From contig NZ_CP099466.1 of NCBI RefSeq assembly GCF_023921125.1, positions 62,001 through 126,000 of the forward strand: DNA of 64,000 nucleotides, read 5' to 3'. The notes beneath the pieces are model-generated. The model saw only the letters and a list, made by a program, of their open reading frames with translations, was not told the origin of the DNA and did no database searches. Of this stretch, positions 16,712 to 25,181 are shown piece by piece. The first letter of the stretch is position 1, and each line of letters opens with the position of its first letter. Made by a program: the position numbers and the translations under genes. This DNA is from Arthrobacter caoxuetaonis (GTDB lineage: Bacteria > Actinomycetota > Actinomycetes > Actinomycetales > Micrococcaceae).

Positions 16712-18190
16712 TTAGCGAACGCCGCCCATGAGCTTTTTGATCGCCGGAGCGAACGCCGCGAGAACGATGCCGAGTGCGATGGCAGTGAGGCCCAGGAAGG
16801 AGAAGTAGCCGACTTCGGTCTCCCGGTTATAGAACTGCGCGAGCCAGCCCGAAAGCGTGCTGCCCAGGGATACCGACAGGTAGAACAGGGCCACCATCTG
16901 GGTGGGGAACGCCGCCGGAGCGAGCTTGGTCGCCGCGGAAAGCCCCGTGGGGGACAGTGTCAGTTCCGCGAACGTGAAGAGCAGCAGGATGCCTGCCAGG
17001 GCAAGAAGCGGCGTGCTGGCGGGGCCGCCGCCGGAGAACGGGATGAATGCCAGGAACGCGAGTCCCATGACGGCCAGCCCCATGCCGAACTTCAGCGGTG
17101 TGCCGGGCTGGCGTGTGCCCATCTTGGTCCACATGCTGGCGAAAATCGCGGCGAACACGATGATGAACACCGGGTTGATGGACTGGACGAAGCTCGGCGG
17201 CATCTCCCAGCCGAACAGGTCAAGGTTCAGTGAGGTATCCGCATAAAGCGCGACGACGGTGAACTGCTGCTGGAACAGGGCCCAGAAGGCCGTGCTGGCA
17301 ACAAAGAGCGGCATGAAAGAGAAGACCCGCTTGCGCTCGATGGCGCTGACCCGCTTACTCGACAGGATCACCACGAAGTACGCGATGGCAGAGAGCAGCG
17401 CCACCACGGCCATCAGGGCAACAAGGTTCTGGCTGTTGATCAGGCCGAAGGCAATTGCGGCGCCGACGGCGGCGAGGACGAGTACGGCAAGGCCGCCGAC
17501 GCGGGCGAACTGGGCTTTGGGCAGCGGGTTGGCCACCAGGTGGGCGGACTCGGGCAGGTACTTCCGGGTGGCGGCGTACTGTGCCAGGCCGATACCCATG
17601 CCTACCGCGGCCAGGCCAAAGCCGACGTGGAAGCCGAAGGAATCCCACAGCAGGCCGGTCAGGATCGGGCCGATGAGGGCGCCGATGTTGATGCCCATGT
17701 AGAAAATGGAGAAGCCTGCATCACGCCGCTCGTCGGTCTTTTCGTACAGCGAGCCGACCAGCGCGGTGGCATTTGCCTTCAAGCCGCCCGAACCGAGTGC
17801 GATGAGGACCAATCCGATGGCCAGGCCCGCGTAGCCGGGAACCAGCGACAGGGAGATGTGGCCGATCATCACGATCATGGCCGAGTAGAAGAGTGTCCGT
17901 TCCGAACCGAGGATACGGTCCGCGAGCCAGGCTCCGGCGATGGAAGAGAGGTACACGCCGCCGCCGTAGGCTCCGACGAGGCCGGCTGCGACTCCTTCGT
18001 CCATGCCCAGGCCGCCGTCTGTGACGGAGTAGTACATGTAGTAGAGCAGGATTCCCTGCATGCCGTAGAACGAGAACCGCTCCCAGAGCTCAACGCTGAA
18101 AAGGTTCGCGAGCATGCGGGGGTGGCCGAAGAACGCCTTGCGTGCCGGCAGTGCGGCAGCGGGTTCGGTAGTGGTGGGACTTGGACTCAT
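16712..18190 (-). CDS. POT-family proton-dependent peptide transporter (DtpT-like)
   Basis: 492 residues with about 14 hydrophobic segments. Family marks: the first helix contains ELWERFSFYGMQGIL (ExxERFxYYG motif for proton coupling), and GGLKAN and FSIFYMGINIGALIGP (PTR2 signature) follow. It imports di- and tripeptides with protons. ATG 18190 is preferred to a TTG 24 bases upstream because GGACA precedes it and homologues begin nearby. It is a single-gene unit with its own terminator. Upstream is a perfect inverted repeat that could be its operator, and beyond it the amidase gene, also a nitrogen-scavenging function. Confidence 0.92.
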   Translation of the reverse strand: MSPSPTTTEPAAALPARKAFFGHPRMLANLFSVELWERFSFYGMQGILLYYMYYSVTDGGLGMDEGVAAGLVGAYGGGVYLSSIAGAWLADRILGSERTLFYSAMIVMIGHISLSLVPGYAGLAIGLVLIALGSGGLKANATALVGSLYEKTDERRDAGFSIFYMGINIGALIGPILTGLLWDSFGFHVGFGLAAVGMGIGLAQYAATRKYLPESAHLVANPLPKAQFARVGGLAVLVLAAVGAAIAFGLINSQNLVALMAVVALLSAIAYFVVILSSKRVSAIERKRVFSFMPLFVASTAFWALFQQQFTVVALYADTSLNLDLFGWEMPPSFVQSINPVFIIVFAAIFASMWTKMGTRQPGTPLKFGMGLAVMGLAFLAFIPFSGGGPASTPLLALAGILLLFTFAELTLSPTGLSAATKLAPAAFPTQMVALFYLSVSLGSTLSGWLAQFYNRETEVGYFSFLGLTAIALGIVLAAFAPAIKKLMGGVR

Positions 18191-18302
18191 TGTCCAATAA
18201 TCCCAAAGGGCCAAGGGGCCCTAACGGCACATTTCCGCCAAAACCGGGGTGATCCGTGGAAGAACAATCAAGGGTCTGTGACAGGTATCACCGTGCCATG
18301 GC

Positions 18303-18331
18303 CAGTTTTGTCCACATGCTGGACAAAACTG
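18303..18331. repeat. Perfect 12-bp inverted repeat between amidase and peptide transporter genes
   Basis: CAGTTTTGTCCA at 18303-18314 and its complement at 18320-18331 enclose five bases. There is no T-run on either side, and it lies 113 bases before the transporter start and 23 after the amidase stop. It could be an operator of the transporter gene or a tail-less amidase terminator. Confidence 0.6.
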
Positions 18332-18353
18332 CCGATCATTAAGCGTCGTCCTG

Positions 18354-19781
18354 TTAGTGGGCCTCAAGCTGCGCCGCCACGGAAAGCAGCTCTGCTTCCG
18401 CTCCAGGGCGCCCGATGAGCTGGATGCCCATCCACAGTCCGTCCGCATTCCGGTAGGTGGGCACTGTGATGGCGGGAAGGCCGCACACATTCACCATGGA
18501 GGTGAACGGAGAATACTGGCACTGCAGGGCGTAATCTTCGTCGGCGTCGCCGGTCCAGTACCAGCCGATGGGACGCGGCGTCATGCCCAGTGCCGGTGTG
18601 AGCACCATGTCCCACTGCGAATACTGGGAGATGGTGTCCTCCTCGAAACCGCGCAGGATGTCGACGGCGGCGGCCAAGTCTGCTGCGGACCGCTGCAGGG
18701 CCCGGCGCCGCATGGTTGCCGTGAGCGGGGTCAGCAGCTCCTCGGCGCCCGGCGGGAGCGGAATGTTCGCCAGCGGTGCGGTCCAGACCAGGCCGAAGGC
18801 ATCCGGATACCGCTCGTCATATCGGACCTCGGCTTCGGAGATGTCATGGCCGGCGTTGGTAAGTGCCACGATGCCCGCCTCCAGGGCCAGCCGGGCGTCA
18901 GGGTCCAGCCGGATCTCCAGCCGGGACTCAAACGGTGAGCGTGCGCTGACCCCTATGCGGAAGCGGCCCTCGGCGCGCTGTGCGGCCGCCAGGAAACTGC
19001 CCGGGACGGCGGGTGCACTCGTGGCGTGGAAGTTCGGCTCGCCGGTCATGGCATCCAGCAGCAGGGCAGCGTCGGCAGCCGTCCTGGCCAGCGGCCCGGC
19101 GACCACAAACTGCCCGAGGTCGCGCTGGCCCCCGCCGGAAGGCACCCGTCCGCGGTTCGGCTTGAGGCCGGTCAGGCCGGTCGCCGCTGCCGGGATCCGA
19201 ACTGACCCGCCGCCGTCGGTGCCAGGCGCAAACGGCAGCATTCCCGCAGCGACCGCAGCCGCGCTGCCTCCGGATGAGCCGCCCGGACTCAGTGAAGGAT
19301 CGAGGGGATTGCGCGCAGGCTCGCCGATGAGGTTCTCGCTGTAGCTGCTGAGGCCAAACTCGGGCACCTGCGTCTTGCCCAGGCTGATGGCGCCGGCCCG
19401 CCGGAGAATGGCGGGAAGCGGCCCGTCCTGCGCCGCGGGTTCGCGCGGTACCGCCGCACTGCCCATGGTGGTGGGAACACCCGCGACGTCGGTGAGGTCC
19501 TTGTGCGCCAGCGGCATGCCGTGCAGCAGGCCAAGGTTCCGGCCGCCGGCGTGCTCAACATCGGCCCGTGCGGCTTCGCGGAGGGCCGGCTCGGCGGTGA
19601 CTTCCACGAAGGAGCCCAGCTCCGGATTCAGCTCCGCGACCCGGCCCAGATAGTACTCGGCAGCTTCCCGCGCCGATATTTCACCGGCGGCAAGAGCGTC
19701 CCGCAGCGCAACGGCGGTCATGCCGCCCAATTCTCCGGCGGAGGAGTTGGCGCTGTTGCCGGTAGTAGGACCAATGGACAT
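18354..19781 (-). CDS. Amidase (amidase-signature family)
   Basis: 475 residues. The Ser-cisSer-Lys triad is readable: Lys94 in LAHKDL, Ser169 in PGGSSGGSAAA, and nucleophile Ser193 in GTDGGGSVRIPA. The protein hydrolyses a carboxamide to acid and ammonia. It lacks GatB/GatC neighbours and is not the tRNA amidotransferase subunit. There is no signal peptide, so it is cytosolic. ATG 19781 follows GGAGGT at good spacing, which decides the start. The natural substrate is unknown. Its place next to a peptide transporter suggests nitrogen acquisition (inference). Confidence 0.9.
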   Translation of the reverse strand: MSIGPTTGNSANSSAGELGGMTAVALRDALAAGEISAREAAEYYLGRVAELNPELGSFVEVTAEPALREAARADVEHAGGRNLGLLHGMPLAHKDLTDVAGVPTTMGSAAVPREPAAQDGPLPAILRRAGAISLGKTQVPEFGLSSYSENLIGEPARNPLDPSLSPGGSSGGSAAAVAAGMLPFAPGTDGGGSVRIPAAATGLTGLKPNRGRVPSGGGQRDLGQFVVAGPLARTAADAALLLDAMTGEPNFHATSAPAVPGSFLAAAQRAEGRFRIGVSARSPFESRLEIRLDPDARLALEAGIVALTNAGHDISEAEVRYDERYPDAFGLVWTAPLANIPLPPGAEELLTPLTATMRRRALQRSAADLAAAVDILRGFEEDTISQYSQWDMVLTPALGMTPRPIGWYWTGDADEDYALQCQYSPFTSMVNVCGLPAITVPTYRNADGLWMGIQLIGRPGAEAELLSVAAQLEAH

Positions 19782-19918
19782 TTGTTACCTCCGGGGCCGG
19801 GGCTCTTCGGTTCTCTGGCGGTGCGTCCCACTATAGGCTTGAAGACAATGTGGGAAAGACCTGACGGCAGGCTATCGCGTGCCTTGTCAGACCCGGCTAT
19901 GACAACTGCGAGGAAGCA

Positions 19919-20245
19919 ATGAGCGAGATGGAAAACGTGTCCGTGACGGCCATTCCTGAAGGTGCCCGGATCCTTGATGTCCGCGAGGACTATGAATGGG
20001 AAGCAGGGCACGCCCCCGGCGCTTTGCACATTCCGCTGGACCAGCTTCCGGAGCGCCTGGATGACCTTGACCCGGACACCGACCTTGCGGTGATCTGCCG
20101 CTCGGGCGGCCGCAGCGCCCGGGCTGCCCAGTGGCTCGAAGCCCATGGATATTCCGCCGTCAACGTCACCGGCGGCATGGGCGCCTGGCTGGAGGCCGGC
20201 CAGCCGATGGTCTCCGACAACGGGAAAGAACCCACCGTCGTATGA
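19919..20245 (+). CDS. Rhodanese-like domain protein
   Basis: 108-residue single-domain rhodanese. The active-site loop is CRSGGRS with Cys60, the residue that carries persulfide sulfur. DVREDYEWEAGHAPGALHIP is the conserved front half, and NVTGGMGAW the end. Such small proteins move sulfane sulfur or detoxify cyanide and sulfide in the cytosol. GAGGAAG precedes the ATG. The stop overlaps the start of pheA (ATGA), so it is co-translated with an aromatic amino-acid gene; I know of no biochemical reason for this pairing. Confidence 0.92.
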   Translation: MSEMENVSVTAIPEGARILDVREDYEWEAGHAPGALHIPLDQLPERLDDLDPDTDLAVICRSGGRSARAAQWLEAHGYSAVNVTGGMGAWLEAGQPMVSDNGKEPTVV

Positions 20246-21204
20246 GCGGCTCCGGCAGCGCCGGGACGCCGCGGCTGCCCGGCACCATGGTCTACACCTA
20301 TCTGGGCCCGGAGGGAACGTTCACCGAAGCGGCCCTGCTGCAGGTTCCCGGAGCCGACCAGGCGGTGCGCATTCCGTCCGCAAGCGTCAGCTCGGCCCTG
20401 GAAAAGGTGCGGTCCGGGCACGCCAATGCCGCTGTGGTGCCGATCGAGAACTCGGTAGAAGGCGGCGTCAGCGCCACGCTTGATGCGATCTCCGTAGGTC
20501 AGCCGCTGCGGATCCTGCGCGAAATCCTGGTTCCCATCACCTTTGTCCTGGCGGTTCGGCCCGGCATGGAACTGGCAGACATCCGCCGGGTTTCCACGCA
20601 CAGCCACGCCTGGGCGCAGTGCCGGGACTGGGCGGAACAAAACATTCCACATGCGGAATATTTGCCCGCCTCGTCGACGGCGGCAGCCGCCGTCGGACTC
20701 CAGGATCCGGAGTCCGGCTTCGATGCCGCCATCTGCGCGCCCCTGGTGGCTTCGCGGCTGGGGCTGAACGTTATTGCCCGGGACATAGGGGACGTAGCGG
20801 ACGCGGTCACGCGGTTCATCCTGATCAGCCTGCCCGGACTCCTGCCGGAACCGACCGGCGCGGACAAGACAACCGTGGTTATTCCGCTTCCCGAAGACCG
20901 TCCGGGCGCACTCATGGAAATCCTGGAACACTTCTCCACCCGCGGGGTCAACCTGAGCCGGATTGAGTCCCGGCCCACCGGAGCCTTCCTTGGTGACTAC
21001 TTCTTCAGCATCGACGCCGACGGGCACGTCTCTGACGCAAGGGTGGCCGACGCACTGAAGGGCCTGCACCGGGTCTCGCCGGGGCTGAGGTTCCTGGGCT
21101 CCTATCCACGGGCGGACCACCGCCGTGCGGAGGTGCCGCCGCATACCTCCGACGAGGCGTTCGAGGCTGCGGACCAGTGGCTCGCATCGTTGATTGACGG
21201 CTAG
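20242..21204 (+). CDS. pheA: Prephenate dehydratase
   Basis: 320-residue monofunctional enzyme, no chorismate mutase part. Residues ~15-195 form the dehydratase domain: YLGPEGTFTEAAL, NSVEGGVSATLD, and the catalytic TRF in AVTRFILIS. An ACT domain (about 205-290) contains GALMEILEHFSTRGVNLSRIESRP-type sequence (GALM...ESRP) and gives feedback inhibition by phenylalanine. It turns prephenate into phenylpyruvate. The ATG at 20242 overlaps the rhodanese stop; further upstream the frame is Arg-rich and not conserved. Topoisomerase IB follows after two bases. Confidence 0.95.
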   Translation: MSGSGSAGTPRLPGTMVYTYLGPEGTFTEAALLQVPGADQAVRIPSASVSSALEKVRSGHANAAVVPIENSVEGGVSATLDAISVGQPLRILREILVPITFVLAVRPGMELADIRRVSTHSHAWAQCRDWAEQNIPHAEYLPASSTAAAAVGLQDPESGFDAAICAPLVASRLGLNVIARDIGDVADAVTRFILISLPGLLPEPTGADKTTVVIPLPEDRPGALMEILEHFSTRGVNLSRIESRPTGAFLGDYFFSIDADGHVSDARVADALKGLHRVSPGLRFLGSYPRADHRRAEVPPHTSDEAFEAADQWLASLIDG

Positions 21205-21206
21205 CC

Positions 21207-22181
21207 GTGCCCCGCCTGCGCCGCAGCAACTGCGAACATCCCGGATACACCCGCCGCCGCTGGGGCAAGGGGTTCAGCTACCGCGGCCTGAGGAACGAGG
21301 TGCTGCGGGATCCGCGGGAACTGAAGCGCATACGATCACTGGCCATCCCGCCCGCCTGGCAGGATGTCTGGATTAGTCCCTACCCCAACGGGCACATCCA
21401 GGCCACGGGCCAGGACGCGGCAGGGCGGCGGCAGTACATTTACCATCCGCACTGGCGCGAGATGAAGGACCGGGAAAAGTTTGACCGTGCCCTTGAGCTG
21501 GCCCAGGCCCTCCCTGCCGCCCGCCGGATCATTACGAAATACCTGCGGAGCAGCGAAAGCACACCGGAGCGGGCCTTTGCGGCAGCGCTGCGGATCATAG
21601 ACTCCGGAGCCCTGCGGGTCGGAGGTTCCCGGTACGCCGAAATGAACGGCTCCTACGGAACCACCACGCTGCGGATCGAACATGTCACGGTCCAGGACAC
21701 CCGGCTGATCCTGGAATTTCCGGGCAAGCACGGCCAGGAATGGTACGTGGAGCTGGATGACGAGGACCTGGTCGCTGCCCTGGTGCCAATGCTGGAGCGG
21801 CCGGATGCGGACACCGCGCTGGCGTACATCGGCGTGGACGGGCAGTGGCACAGCATCGACGCCTCCCAGCTGAACGGTTTCCTGCGCGAGGCGACGGCCG
21901 GAGATTTCACCGCCAAGGACTTCAGGACCTGGCAGGCAACGGTCTCTGCGGCAATGGGGCTGGCCCGGGCGCACTCCGAAGCCACAACCAGGCGGGCGCA
22001 GCAGCAGGCCGTGGCCCGGACCGTGCGTGAGGTGGCGGAGCGCCTGGGCAACACCCCCGCCGTCGCCCGCAAGTCCTACATTGACCCGCGCGTGGTGGAC
22101 CGTTTCCTGGCCGGGGAAGTGATTCCAGTGGCCGGCTACTCAGCCTCGGAGACGGCAGTGCGCGAGATGCTCGGGGATTAG
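21207..22181 (+). CDS. DNA topoisomerase IB (poxvirus-like)
   Basis: 324 residues. The catalytic set is Arg137 (GALRVGG), Lys174 (FPGKHG), Arg240 (KDFRTW), Asn282 (GNTPAV) and nucleophile Tyr291 (RKSYIDP). This is the bacterial arrangement, in which Asn replaces the viral His, as reported for the Deinococcus enzyme. It relaxes supercoils by a 3'-phosphotyrosyl intermediate without ATP. The GTG start lies two bases after the pheA stop and gives an N-terminus (basic RRRWGKGFSY, then IPPAWQDVWI) like relatives. It is the last gene of the rhodanese-pheA operon. Confidence 0.92.
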   Translation: MPRLRRSNCEHPGYTRRRWGKGFSYRGLRNEVLRDPRELKRIRSLAIPPAWQDVWISPYPNGHIQATGQDAAGRRQYIYHPHWREMKDREKFDRALELAQALPAARRIITKYLRSSESTPERAFAAALRIIDSGALRVGGSRYAEMNGSYGTTTLRIEHVTVQDTRLILEFPGKHGQEWYVELDDEDLVAALVPMLERPDADTALAYIGVDGQWHSIDASQLNGFLREATAGDFTAKDFRTWQATVSAAMGLARAHSEATTRRAQQQAVARTVREVAERLGNTPAVARKSYIDPRVVDRFLAGEVIPVAGYSASETAVREMLGD

Positions 22182-22206
22182 CCGAGCATTTGCTCCCGCC
22201 TTATGG

Positions 22207-22218
22207 TAAGTATGCTTA
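22207..22218 (+). promoter_or_regulatory. TAAGTATGCTTA motif (unknown regulatory element)
   Basis: Imperfect palindrome ending 52 bases before the start of the small acidic protein gene. The same 12-mer, read on the other strand, occurs before the CsbD gene, and its 9-base core before the di-iron enzyme gene at 63909. Confidence 0.5.
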
Positions 22219-22270
22219 TAGACCCGTGCCGCAAGGCAGCCGGGCAAGCCATCGAAACGAAAGGCGGACT

Positions 22271-22549
22271 ATGAGCGAGCACCCGAATGAAGAAGAGCAG
22301 CTGACGGATCCCAAGCCAAGCGGCCAGTCCACCGGCGACGATAACTGGCGCGGTGACGTCGGCGACCAGGGTAACGACATCCGCTTCGCTGAGGAGCAGG
22401 AACTCATCCGCCAGCAGGCCTCCCCTGCTTCGCTGAAGAAGGATGAAGGCGAGTACACGGACGCAGACGGCTCAAAGGAGCCGCCGTCCCGCGGCGGGGC
22501 CCGCGACGAAGAAGGCGGTTACACCGACTCTGAAGGCACCCAGGACTAG
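22271..22549 (+). CDS. Small acidic, probably disordered protein
   Basis: 92 residues, rich in Asp, Glu, Gly and Ser, with no hydrophobic core or membrane helix. The last third has two related copies: DEGEYTDADGS and EEGGYTDSEGT. I do not recognise a family. The ATG at 22271 follows AAAGGCGG at good distance; the in-frame stretch before it is not protein-like. The composition resembles hydrophilic stress proteins (inference only). A 12-base motif shared with the CsbD gene lies upstream, which supports a stress link. It converges on the lipid-kinase gene. Confidence 0.7.
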   Translation: MSEHPNEEEQLTDPKPSGQSTGDDNWRGDVGDQGNDIRFAEEQELIRQQASPASLKKDEGEYTDADGSKEPPSRGGARDEEGGYTDSEGTQD

Positions 22550-22575
22550 CACTTTAGGACCTTTTCCGGCGGGAA

Positions 22576-23703
22576 TCAGCCGGTTGGCGGCCGTCTCCGC
22601 AGCCTTGACCGGGCTGGGGAGGCGGCCGCTGTGCTTCCGGCCCCTCCGCCGGGCGGCTGGGGGTCAGCAGCCCGGACGCGAAGGCACCGCGGGTCCACCG
22701 TCACACTGACGCTGGTTGCTGCGCCCGTCAGGTCTCCGTCCAGCTGGGTGATCGTGGGTTCCTCGGTGCTGACGGTGACCCTGCGCGCCCGGCGGTATTC
22801 GATCAGGGGAAGGTCGCGGCGGTTGCGGGTGACGATCTTGCCCACCACAGCTGCCCAGCCCAGGACCGTCCGGGGGCTCAGCACCACGATGTCCAGCATG
22901 CCGTCGTCAACCGCGGCTGACGGGATGAAGTCGATTCCTGCCGGCAGCCTGCCGGTGTTGGCGAAGAGTACGCTCCGGACCTTGCGCACCTGCGCCGGCT
23001 CGTCGTCGAGCTGGATGCGCATCCGCCGCCGCGGGCCGGGCATGAGACGCACGCCGGCTTCGCTGTAGGCCAGCCACCCCACGCGTCGTTTGAGCTCGTC
23101 ACGCGTAGCCGCGATGACCTCCGCATCAAGGCCGATTCCACCCATGACCAGGAAGTTGCTGGTGGAGCGGGCCCCGGTGCGGGCGTCCTCCAGCACCAGC
23201 CGGCCCATGTCGATCCGCCGCTCCGAACCGTGCAGCGCCGCCTGGACGCTGCCGGCCAGGTCATTGAGGGGCAGGCCGAGGTTCCGGGCGAGCAGGTTCC
23301 CGGTGCCAAGCGGAATCAGGCCCATGGCCGCGGGTGCGTTTGCCAGTGCGCGGGCCACCTCGCGGACAGTGCCGTCCCCGCCGGCTGCCAGTACGACGTC
23401 GGCTCCTGCTTCCAGCGCCTGCTGCGCCTGCTGGTGGCCGGGGGACTCCACCGTTGTCTCGAAAATCAGCGGAGGTTCCCACCCTGCGATTTCGCAGGCT
23501 GCGGCGAGGATGGTGCGGGCGGAATCTGCCTGCGACTTGATCGGGTTGATGACCATGGCCACCCGCTGGTCAGCTGCGGCTACCGGGCGGGTGACGCGTG
23601 CGGCGAGCAGGCGGCGCTCCCGCCGGGACATCACCTGCCAGGTCGACACGGACGCGATAACGGCAGTTGTCAGCAGCAGGATGACGGCTATTTCGGCAGG
23701 CAT
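22576..23703 (-). CDS. Diacylglycerol kinase-family lipid kinase
   Basis: 375 residues. An N-terminal membrane helix (residues 4-23) precedes a DAGK catalytic domain. MVINPIKSQ opens it, AAGGDGTVREVA (GGDGT at 108-112) binds nucleotide, and PLGTGNLLAR at 131-140 is the second hallmark. The C-terminal half (DDGMLDIVVLSP, QLDGD) is the usual beta-sandwich. It phosphorylates diacylglycerol or a related lipid with ATP, recycling lipid precursors. ATG 23703 follows GGAAA. The minus frame stays open far upstream opposite serS, but that part is antisense and not included. Divergent from serS. Confidence 0.9.
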   Translation of the reverse strand: MPAEIAVILLLTTAVIASVSTWQVMSRRERRLLAARVTRPVAAADQRVAMVINPIKSQADSARTILAAACEIAGWEPPLIFETTVESPGHQQAQQALEAGADVVLAAGGDGTVREVARALANAPAAMGLIPLGTGNLLARNLGLPLNDLAGSVQAALHGSERRIDMGRLVLEDARTGARSTSNFLVMGGIGLDAEVIAATRDELKRRVGWLAYSEAGVRLMPGPRRRMRIQLDDEPAQVRKVRSVLFANTGRLPAGIDFIPSAAVDDGMLDIVVLSPRTVLGWAAVVGKIVTRNRRDLPLIEYRRARRVTVSTEEPTITQLDGDLTGAATSVSVTVDPRCLRVRAADPQPPGGGAGSTAAASPARSRLRRRPPTG

Positions 23704-23757
23704 GGTGATTTCCAGACTAGTCCAGCCCTGCGTGCGGGGCGGCAAGGTGGTTTTCGG

Positions 23758-23763
23758 TACTCT
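23758..23763 (+). promoter_or_regulatory. -10 hexamer TACTCT of a leaderless serS transcript
   Basis: TACTCT is followed by exactly six bases and then the GTG start codon. There is no Shine-Dalgarno sequence, so the mRNA probably begins at the GTG. Confidence 0.65.
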
Positions 23764-23769
23764 TGAACC

Positions 23770-25038
23770 GTGATCGATGTTAATGAGCTGCGAGAAAACC
23801 CTGACAAGTTCCGAGCTTCCCAACGGGCACGGCTGGCTGAACCCGAGCTGGTGGACGCGATCATTTCCGCAGACGCCCGCCGGCGCGAGGCGCGGACCCG
23901 CTACGAGACGCTGCGGGCCGAGCAGAATGCGTTCGGCAAGCGTGTCGCCCAGGCCAAGGGCGAAGAGAAGCAGGCGCTCCTCGCCGAGGTCAAGGAACTG
24001 GCTGCAGCCGTCAAGGCCGCCGGAACCGAGGCAGACGCCGTCCAGGCGGAGCAGGAGGCGCTGGTCCGGCGCGTCGCGAACGTCGTTGAAGACGGCGTCC
24101 CCGCAGGCGGCGAAGACGATTTCACCGTCCTCAAGACCGTAGGTACGCCCCGCGACTTTGCGGCGGAAGGTTTCACCCCACGCGACCACCTCGAACTTGG
24201 CGAGCTCCTGGGGGCGATCGACATGGAGCGCGGTGCGAAGGTATCCGGTTCCCGTTTCTACTTCCTGCGCGGCGTCGGCGCCCGGCTGGAACTGGGCCTG
24301 CTCCAGATGGCCATGGACCAGGCAGTCAAAGCCGGCTTCGTGCCGATGATCACGCCCACGCTGGTGCGCCCGGAAACCATGCAGGGCACGGGCTTTGACG
24401 TGGCCCACGACGCCGAGATCTACCGCCTGGCCGAGGATGACCTGTACCTGGTGGGCACCTCCGAGGTTCCGCTGGCCGGCTACCATGCCGACGAGATCAT
24501 GGACCTCACGGGTGGTCCGGTACGTTACGCCGGCTGGTCCTCCTGCTACCGCCGCGAAGCCGGTTCCCACGGCAAGGACACCCGTGGAATCATCCGCGTG
24601 CACCAGTTCAACAAGGTGGAAATGTTCACCTACACCTCCGTTGAGGAAGCAGCGGCCGAGCATCAGCGGCTGCTGGCCTGGGAAGAGGAAATGCTGGCGA
24701 AGGTCGAGCTGCCTTACCGGGTAATTGAAACTGCCGCCGGAGACCTGGGCATGTCCGCAGCCCGCAAGTACGACTGCGAAGCCTGGGTGCCCACCCAGAA
24801 CGCCTACCGCGAGCTGACCTCCACGTCGAACTGCACCACGTTCCAGGCCCGGCGCCTGAACATCCGCGAACGCCAGGACGGCAAGACCCGCGCCGTGGCC
24901 ACGCTGAACGGCACCCTGGCAACCACCCGCTGGATCGTCGCTATCCTCGAACACCACCAGAATCCGGACGGTTCGGTCAACGTGCCGGCGGCGCTTCAGC
25001 CCTACATGGGTGGCCTGGAAGTCCTTCCGGTCCTCTGA
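23770..25038 (+). CDS. serS: Seryl-tRNA synthetase
   Basis: 422 residues, full length. The first ~110 form the tRNA-binding coiled coil ([18 protein letters not shown]...). The class II core has motif 1 near 190, [13 protein letters not shown], motif 2 [15 protein letters not shown], and motif 3 with [17 protein letters not shown] at the end. It charges tRNA-Ser with serine. The GTG at 23770 matches the conserved first residues of homologues and sits six bases after a -10 hexamer. Just past the stop a 19-base segment is duplicated in tandem. Confidence 0.97.
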   Translation: MIDVNELRENPDKFRASQRARLAEPELVDAIISADARRREARTRYETLRAEQNAFGKRVAQAKGEEKQALLAEVKELAAAVKAAGTEADAVQAEQEALVRRVANVVEDGVPAGGEDDFTVLKTVGTPRDFAAEGFTPRDHLELGELLGAIDMERGAKVSGSRFYFLRGVGARLELGLLQMAMDQAVKAGFVPMITPTLVRPETMQGTGFDVAHDAEIYRLAEDDLYLVGTSEVPLAGYHADEIMDLTGGPVRYAGWSSCYRREAGSHGKDTRGIIRVHQFNKVEMFTYTSVEEAAAEHQRLLAWEEEMLAKVELPYRVIETAAGDLGMSAARKYDCEAWVPTQNAYRELTSTSNCTTFQARRLNIRERQDGKTRAVATLNGTLATTRWIVAILEHHQNPDGSVNVPAALQPYMGGLEVLPVL

Positions 25039-25068
25039 TCCGGCCCAGTCCCTCTGATCCGGCCAGTC
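25032..25068 (+). repeat. Short tandem duplication spanning the serS stop codon
   Basis: CCTCTGATCCGGCCCAGTC (25032-25050) is followed directly by a copy lacking one C (25051-25068). The first copy contains the serS stop. It looks like a recent slippage duplication with no coding effect. Confidence 0.7.
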
Positions 25069-25109
25069 CCCTGCTGCCGCATTCGGTGCAGCGGCGGGGG
25101 CCGGTAACG

Positions 25110-25131
25110 GTTCACCCGCGGTTCACCCGGA
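25110..25131 (+). promoter_or_regulatory. PHO box (two 11-bp direct repeats)
   Basis: GTTCACCCGCG at 25110-25120 is followed at once by GTTCACCCGGA at 25121-25131. Two adjacent 11-bp GTTCA-type units match the PhoP-binding PHO box known from Streptomyces. It ends 50 bases before the HAD phosphatase start. Confidence 0.7.
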
Positions 25132-25181
25132 GTGTGAACCGCGTCCTACCGCTATTTACCTACGTCTGTTTATATGAGTCG

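Noticed and set aside
23704..24957. Long minus-strand open frame continuing upstream of the lipid kinase
   Set aside because: It is antisense to serS throughout, rich in His, Gly and Arg, and the kinase has a clear ATG with ribosome-binding site at 23703.
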